Positions 59,049 through 64,000 of a DNA stretch of 64,000 nt are shown here, in pieces (position 1 is the stretch's first letter; the number at the start of each line of letters is the position of its first letter). A model generated the notes under the pieces. It was given only the letters and a program-made list of their open reading frames with translations. It was not told the DNA's origin and made no database searches. This DNA comes from an uncultured Parabacteroides sp. (lineage in GTDB: Bacteria > Bacteroidota > Bacteroidia > Bacteroidales > Tannerellaceae). The translations under genes and the position numbers were made by a program. The DNA lies in assembly GCF_947855115.1 (NCBI RefSeq), contig NZ_CANTZW010000002.1, positions 62,001-126,000 of the forward strand, written 5' to 3'.

Positions 59049-59954
59049 TTATAATTGTTTGCTGAATTCTTCACAGATGCGCTCGTGCCTCTTGATCATA
59101 TAGAGAAGCATCGAGTTTAAGACTGTCAGCTCGAACACGAAATACAACCACGGTATATTGATGAAAAGGCTGACAAACAAGGCTATCACCCGGGTATTGA
59201 ATGATAGCATATTCGTATATTTCATCAATGGCAGGCTCTTTGCGCGAAAAGCTTTGCGAAACCATTCCGGTGCTTGTCCGTTATATTTCTCGCGGATGAT
59301 GTTCATCATATGCTGGAATTTGGGGCTCCACGCCTCTTGGCTTACCGTATAATTAATGTAGAAGGTCTCGAATAATTTGTAAATGAAATCGTGTCTCCAA
59401 CTCATCTTCTTGTAATTTTCCTTCAGTTGAGGAGAGTGGGAGAGCTCGCTACCCGACTTTCCTTTCAAGAACAATAAGTGGATATTGCGGTAATAATCCG
59501 CCATGGCCGCTTGCTTACTATGGAAGAACCCTGTGATAGCTGCCAGCAACCAGATCCAGATACCCCATTCCGGCGTAAGCCGTAAGCAGATTGCCGCATA
59601 GATAGCGATAAACCAGAAATCCCCGGCGGCACCGTCTAAGATACGTCCCAAGGCGCTTTTCTGTCCGGTCATACGTGCTAATTGCCCATCAGCGCTATCG
59701 TACGAGTTTGCCCAAATCAGCAGTAGCATACCAATCACGTTGATAGTGAGGCTCTGGAAGTAAAAACAAATCCCCGCCGCTATACCGATAAAGATACTGG
59801 CAATCGTGATACTATTGGGCGATACCCCCAACTTATTAAAGAATAAAGCCCATTGATAGCCAATGGGACGATAGAAGTGAATATCGATAAATTCCTCGGT
59901 ATCTAGAGATTTCAAGGTAGACTCCCAACTGGGAGCAGACTTAGTCTTACTCAT
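59049..59954 (-). CDS. CDP-alcohol phosphatidyltransferase
   Basis: SYDSADGQLARMTGQKSALGRILDGAAGDFWF, close to the D-G-x2-A-R-x8-G-x3-D-x3-D motif. Confidence 0.93.
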   Translation of the reverse strand: MSKTKSAPSWESTLKSLDTEEFIDIHFYRPIGYQWALFFNKLGVSPNSITIASIFIGIAAGICFYFQSLTINVIGMLLLIWANSYDSADGQLARMTGQKSALGRILDGAAGDFWFIAIYAAICLRLTPEWGIWIWLLAAITGFFHSKQAAMADYYRNIHLLFLKGKSGSELSHSPQLKENYKKMSWRHDFIYKLFETFYINYTVSQEAWSPKFQHMMNIIREKYNGQAPEWFRKAFRAKSLPLMKYTNMLSFNTRVIALFVSLFINIPWLYFVFELTVLNSMLLYMIKRHERICEEFSKQL

Positions 59955-59975
59955 AATTAATATTGTTAAAACAAT

Positions 59976-60839
59976 TTAGATATGTTCCCGCATAAGATCC
60001 CAGATGTGGCGTGCGATATGCGGCGCCGCTTCTTCCCGGCAAGGGGCGAAGCTCGGCCAATCATTAAAATCGATGATTCGCATGACACCATCTTCGGAGA
60101 CAATACAGTCTCCTCCATAAATATGCACGTTCAATACCTCGGCGGCCTTATGGCAGAGCAGACGAAGCTGCGCTTCGTCGAAGGGGATCCCCTTCGCTGT
60201 TCCATTGATAATCTCTAAACCAAATTTACTATGGTGTATGTCTGAAGGGTAGAACCAGTAAAAGAAGTCCGTTCCTGCGACACCGTAAAACTTCACCAAG
60301 TCTCCTACCAGATGTTCATTGATTACCGCCGAAGGGATACCACGGATCGCATATTCCTTCAATATGCTTTTCGCCTCTTCCGGGTTTCTTACGTAGGTGA
60401 CATCCTCACGGTGAATCGCGTGGAAATCTCCTCGTTTGATCCAGCAATTATAAAAACCGGCTTTTTCAAGAGCTTCTGTCGGGTCCTCGTCCGTCCGTAA
60501 GATCAAGCTTTCAGGATGAGAGATATGGTTGGACAATAAGAGGCGGGTCATTTTCTCGCGGGTACAATTCTCGATCCCGTAGCCGGAGTTCATCACGAAA
60601 TAGTTTTTATCCTCTAGTTCTTGTAGCTTGTGGATGGACTTCCAATCCCTGACCATATTGAAAATACCCTTTTCTTTCGGGTCTTGTAGAAGCAAGTCTG
60701 ATTCGATATATTCATTTACGTCGCATCCTAATTTTCGCAAATGCTCGGCGGTCAAGGCGAAAATCGCGGCGTCGTTTCCTATATGATTGGGGGAGAATTG
60801 ATTTCCTCTACGGATACCAGCTAAAGTTAATTTACTCAT
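59976..60839 (-). CDS. ATP-grasp-like protein
   Basis: INEHLVGDLVKFYGVAG, VHIYGGDCIVSEDGVMRIIDFNDWPSF. Confidence 0.75.
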   Translation of the reverse strand: MSKLTLAGIRRGNQFSPNHIGNDAAIFALTAEHLRKLGCDVNEYIESDLLLQDPKEKGIFNMVRDWKSIHKLQELEDKNYFVMNSGYGIENCTREKMTRLLLSNHISHPESLILRTDEDPTEALEKAGFYNCWIKRGDFHAIHREDVTYVRNPEEAKSILKEYAIRGIPSAVINEHLVGDLVKFYGVAGTDFFYWFYPSDIHHSKFGLEIINGTAKGIPFDEAQLRLLCHKAAEVLNVHIYGGDCIVSEDGVMRIIDFNDWPSFAPCREEAAPHIARHIWDLMREHI

Positions 60840-60855
60840 TGTTAGACAGTATTCT

Positions 60856-61554
60856 TTATGACTTTAAAAATGATTCGGCTTTTGAAATGTCTTCGGCGTG
60901 ATCTACGTCGATGATCTTGCTGAAAGGGTAGGCTTTCAGCCTCAAACCCTCGGTGATAAGTTGCCGTTGATAATTACGCATTCTCGACATTCCCTGCGAG
61001 ATGGCTTTGTTTAATACACCTAGGGCCGGACGTCTCAGGCAATAGATACCTCCCGATATGTAACGGCAATCGCCGTCTGCCTTGTCTAGGAAATTCCGGA
61101 TATAAAGTTCGTTGTCTGTTTCCACATATAAGGGTTTCTCGTCATCAATGAAATCGGTGACGGCCATTAATCCGTCTAGTTTATCCTCTTGGGTGAATCG
61201 CTGGATGTAGCCGCTGAACTCTTCTTCCTTAAAGATCGTGTCTACAGTAGTTAAACAAATCTTGTCACCGTCCAGATAATGGCTCAGCTCATAAAAGCTG
61301 TGCATAGAGCTAGGGGTAGATTTTACTAACAGGTAAAAGGGTACAGGTAGTTGTAAGGCCTTCAGGTAATCCTGCACCTCGGTCATCTCTTCGTTTACGA
61401 TGATGCTGATAGAGGTAGCGTTATTCTTCAAAAAAACGTCTATTAACCGGTCTATCAGAGCGACACCGTTGAGCCTGACCAGTGGCTTAGGCCATTTAAC
61501 ACCTTCTTGTGCCAAGCGGGAGCCTTCGCCGGCAGCAATGATCGCATAATCCAT
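60856..61554 (-). CDS. NTP transferase (sugar/polyol-phosphate nucleotidyltransferase)
   Basis: DYAIIAAGEGSRLAQEGVKWPKPLVRLNGVALIDRLI. Confidence 0.92.
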   Translation of the reverse strand: MDYAIIAAGEGSRLAQEGVKWPKPLVRLNGVALIDRLIDVFLKNNATSISIIVNEEMTEVQDYLKALQLPVPFYLLVKSTPSSMHSFYELSHYLDGDKICLTTVDTIFKEEEFSGYIQRFTQEDKLDGLMAVTDFIDDEKPLYVETDNELYIRNFLDKADGDCRYISGGIYCLRRPALGVLNKAISQGMSRMRNYQRQLITEGLRLKAYPFSKIIDVDHAEDISKAESFLKS

Positions 61555-61901
61555 AACTTTTATTTATTCTTGAAATAATTTCGCGAAGTTACGAGATTTC
61601 TGATATATTTTTAGTCTGTATAGTTGATATAATTGGTCAAAATTTCTATAAATTGAGACTGTTTAGCCGAAACAACAACGAGTTTATGGAGAGCTGGAGG
61701 TTTTTTTTGAAAATAATTATCATTTTATAGTTGTTAATCCAAATAGAATGCTTTTCTTTGCGGCATGAACAAAAGATAGTTTGTATAGCTCTTTTATCTT
61801 TTAGCATTTATTCATCAGCAATGATAATACTTTCTTTTAGAGATTGACTTCGCCAACCATCCTTGTTTTATTATTAATTTTTATTTTTATATCATTTTCG
61901 T

Positions 61902-62147
61902 ATGAATATTTACATTGGAAACCTGAATTATCGGGTAAAAGAATCAGACTTACAACAGATTCTGGAAGAGTATGGTGTTGTAGACTCAGTTAAAATCATT
62001 GTTGACCGTGACACAAAGCGTTCTAAAGGTTTCGCTTTCGCTGAGATGCCTAACGCTACCGAGGCTCAAAAAGCTATCGAGGAGTTGAACCAGGCAGAGT
62101 ATGAAGGCCGTCAAATGGTTGTTAAAGAAGCTATCCCTAGACGTTAA
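61902..62147 (+). CDS. RRM-domain RNA-binding protein
   Basis: MNIYIGNLNYRVKESDLQQILEEYG (RNP2), RSKGFAFAEM (RNP1). Confidence 0.96.
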   Translation: MNIYIGNLNYRVKESDLQQILEEYGVVDSVKIIVDRDTKRSKGFAFAEMPNATEAQKAIEELNQAEYEGRQMVVKEAIPRR

Positions 62148-62182
62148 GTTTTAGAAGAAGGAAATTTTTAAAATAAGACGGA

Positions 62183-62230
62183 AAAGCGGGGAAACGGGGT
62201 GAAAACTTCCGTTTCTCCGCTTTCTTTTTT
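62183..62230 (+). terminator. Intrinsic terminator
   Basis: AAAGCGGGGAAACGG ... CCGTTTCTCCGCTTT followed by CTTTTTT. Confidence 0.8.
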
Positions 62231-62270
62231 CTGTGTATTTTGTTTATGTTCGCGAGAAATTTTAAAAGAG

Positions 62271-63509
62271 ATGAGAAATATAAGTGTCAGGAGTCTCATA
62301 GTGGGGCTTTGCTTGATGGGGCTGGGGAATTCGTTGTCCTCGCTGAGGGCGCAGATCGTAGATCATGTTTATAAGACGGATTATCATATCGATCCGGAAA
62401 AAGCCCGGGAGTTGTCTGTGGAGTTGGATAATATTAGCTTTTTCAAAGACAACGAGTATACCGGTAAATTTACTAAAGGATATTCGTTGCCGGGACTTTG
62501 GGTACAAGGTAAAGCGGTTTATTATCCCTTGAAAAATATCAAGTTGGAGGCTGGTGTCCATATGCTGATCTATCACGGGGCGAACAAGTATCCTAGCATG
62601 GCTTATCAGGATATCGCCTACTGGAAAGGAGACCAATACCAAGCAGGGGTTCATATCCTACCTTATTTCCGGGCGCAGATGGCCCTCTCGGATCACGTGA
62701 ATATCATATTAGGGAATATTTATGGAGCTTCCAATCATAATTTGATAGAGCCTATCTATAATCCGGAATTGAATTTGACCTGCGATCCAGAGGTTGGCTT
62801 ACAGTTATTGTACGACTCGAAGGCTTTCGACCTGGATGTGTGGGTAAACTGGCAGAGTTTTATTTTTCGGGAAGATGTGCATCAAGAGGCTTTCACGGTC
62901 GGGATCTCTTCCCGGGTAAAGTATAATGACCCGGCCTCTAGTTTTCATTTTTATACTCCGGTACAAGGGCTGGTGCAGCATAGAGGAGGTGAGATCGACA
63001 CGATTTTCAATAATTCCGTGCAGACCTTGATGAATGGGGCGATCGGTGTCGGAGGTATATGGAATACCGGACATCGTATTTTTAAGAACGTGAACGTTGA
63101 GTTGGACGCTACCGGCTATTACCAGCAGGCGGGAGAGATTTGGCCTTTTGACAGCGGATACGGCTTGTACGCCCGTGCCTCCGCTGATATATATGATTTC
63201 CGGGTGAAAACATCCTATTGGACTTGTAAGGATTTCATCTCTATGTTTGGTAGCCCGTTTTTCGGAGCGGCCTCGATGATTGACGAAGGGATTACGTTCG
63301 ACCGTCCGCGGATGATCTATCTCGGAGTGGAATATTCTCGGCAACTGGCGAAAGGTTTCTCGATAGGGGTGGACGTGGACGTTTTCCATCATCTTTCTGG
63401 GAATATGAATGATGCGGAAGGAGTAAAACAACCGATGGGAAGTGCCACGAGTTTTACGGCAGGGGTTTACATGCGTATCAACCCGTCTTTCCTGATTAAA
63501 AAGTTCTGA
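62271..63509 (+). CDS. Hypothetical outer membrane protein
   Basis: Signal-peptide-like N-terminus at MRNISVRSLIVGLCLMGLG; beta-rich; upstream terminator argues against the longer ORF start at 62199. Confidence 0.8.
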   Translation: MRNISVRSLIVGLCLMGLGNSLSSLRAQIVDHVYKTDYHIDPEKARELSVELDNISFFKDNEYTGKFTKGYSLPGLWVQGKAVYYPLKNIKLEAGVHMLIYHGANKYPSMAYQDIAYWKGDQYQAGVHILPYFRAQMALSDHVNIILGNIYGASNHNLIEPIYNPELNLTCDPEVGLQLLYDSKAFDLDVWVNWQSFIFREDVHQEAFTVGISSRVKYNDPASSFHFYTPVQGLVQHRGGEIDTIFNNSVQTLMNGAIGVGGIWNTGHRIFKNVNVELDATGYYQQAGEIWPFDSGYGLYARASADIYDFRVKTSYWTCKDFISMFGSPFFGAASMIDEGITFDRPRMIYLGVEYSRQLAKGFSIGVDVDVFHHLSGNMNDAEGVKQPMGSATSFTAGVYMRINPSFLIKKF

Positions 63510-63595
63510 TTCTGAAAACAATATTGTTTTGAACACGAAAGAATATATTTTAGGGTATAAAGCAATATCCTTTCGCACTCAAAACAATATCCTTT

Positions 63596-64000
63596 TTATT
63601 CAATCACTAAATCAATCTTCTTTAGTGCTTTATCGTCCGAGGAACCTCCATATAAGATTTGGTATTTACCCGGGCGAACCTCCATGGTTTGTGTATTGTC
63701 ATTGAAAGATTGGAAAGCGTTCGGTTCCAATTGGATGCTAACCGCTTGCTCGCTACCGGCCTTCACGTTTACACGTTTGAATGCTTTCATCGCTTTTAGC
63801 GGTCCGGCAGGATCGTTGGGGTTCTTGATATAGATCTGAGCGACCTCGTCACCATCCATCTTGCCCGTATTAGCGATATCGAAGGAGAGGGTAACCGATT
63901 CGTTGGAAGCGATCTTATCTTTTGACAACTTAGCGTTCTTATAATCGAATGTCGTATAGCTCAAGCCATAACCGAACGGATAAAGCGGGGTCTGTGTCAT
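63596..64000 (-). CDS. GH3 beta-glucosidase C-terminal part (truncated by window edge)
   Basis: LYPFGYGLSYTTFDY and fibronectin-III-like domain typical of GH3 C-termini. Confidence 0.88.
   Translation of the reverse strand: MTQTPLYPFGYGLSYTTFDYKNAKLSKDKIASNESVTLSFDIANTGKMDGDEVAQIYIKNPNDPAGPLKAMKAFKRVNVKAGSEQAVSIQLEPNAFQSFNDNTQTMEVRPGKYQILYGGSSDDKALKKIDLVIE

Noticed and set aside
62805-63578. 257-aa ORF antisense to the outer membrane protein gene
   Set aside because: Shadow ORF over a supported plus-strand CDS
63510-63600. Repeated CAATATCCTTT/AAAACAATAT motifs between convergent genes
   Set aside because: Most simply a bidirectional terminator region; too short and AT-rich to claim more
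1-64000. CRISPR array, tRNA or rRNA genes
   Set aside because: None seen while reading; no regularly spaced repeats or recognisable RNA-gene sequences. This was not an exhaustive computed search

Overview
This is a Bacteroidales chromosomal window, probably Parabacteroides. That placement is inferred from SusC/SusD pairs, an UpxY antiterminator and TAnnTTTG -7 boxes, not from a database search. Layout: (1) the 3' part of clpB; (2) a polysaccharide-utilisation locus (PUL, 2.7-15.8 kb) with three GH32-like enzymes, SusC/SusD, an MFS transporter and an FGGY kinase that looks like a sedoheptulokinase; (3) a tyrosine recombinase followed by a ~180-bp putative invertible promoter segment bounded by 19-bp inverted repeats, then an UpxY-type antiterminator and a ~24-kb capsule/exopolysaccharide operon ending with gmd and fcl; (4) directly downstream on the same strand, two OmpA-like proteins, a 61-aa leader-like small peptide, a fimbrillin/GLUG lipoprotein, and a cassette of HprK-like kinase, S24/S26 peptidase, PqqD-like protein, NTP_transf_5-like nucleotidyltransferase and ABC transporter. 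This cassette resembles the tailoring part of lasso-peptide/RiPP clusters but has no cyclase, and it is the best candidate for an undescribed system here; (5) a GntR/LacI-type regulator whose promoter carries a motif resembling repeats in front of the PUL susC; (6) conserved flanking genes, including a minus-strand operon with a CDP-alcohol phosphatidyltransferase, an NTP transferase, an ATP-grasp protein and a HAD phosphatase. Other notable items are a run of four hairpins with 3-nt loops inside a glycosyltransferase CDS, a glycosyltransferase split by an in-frame TGA, and an AraC C-terminal remnant. All family calls come from reading motifs by eye; no searches were run.
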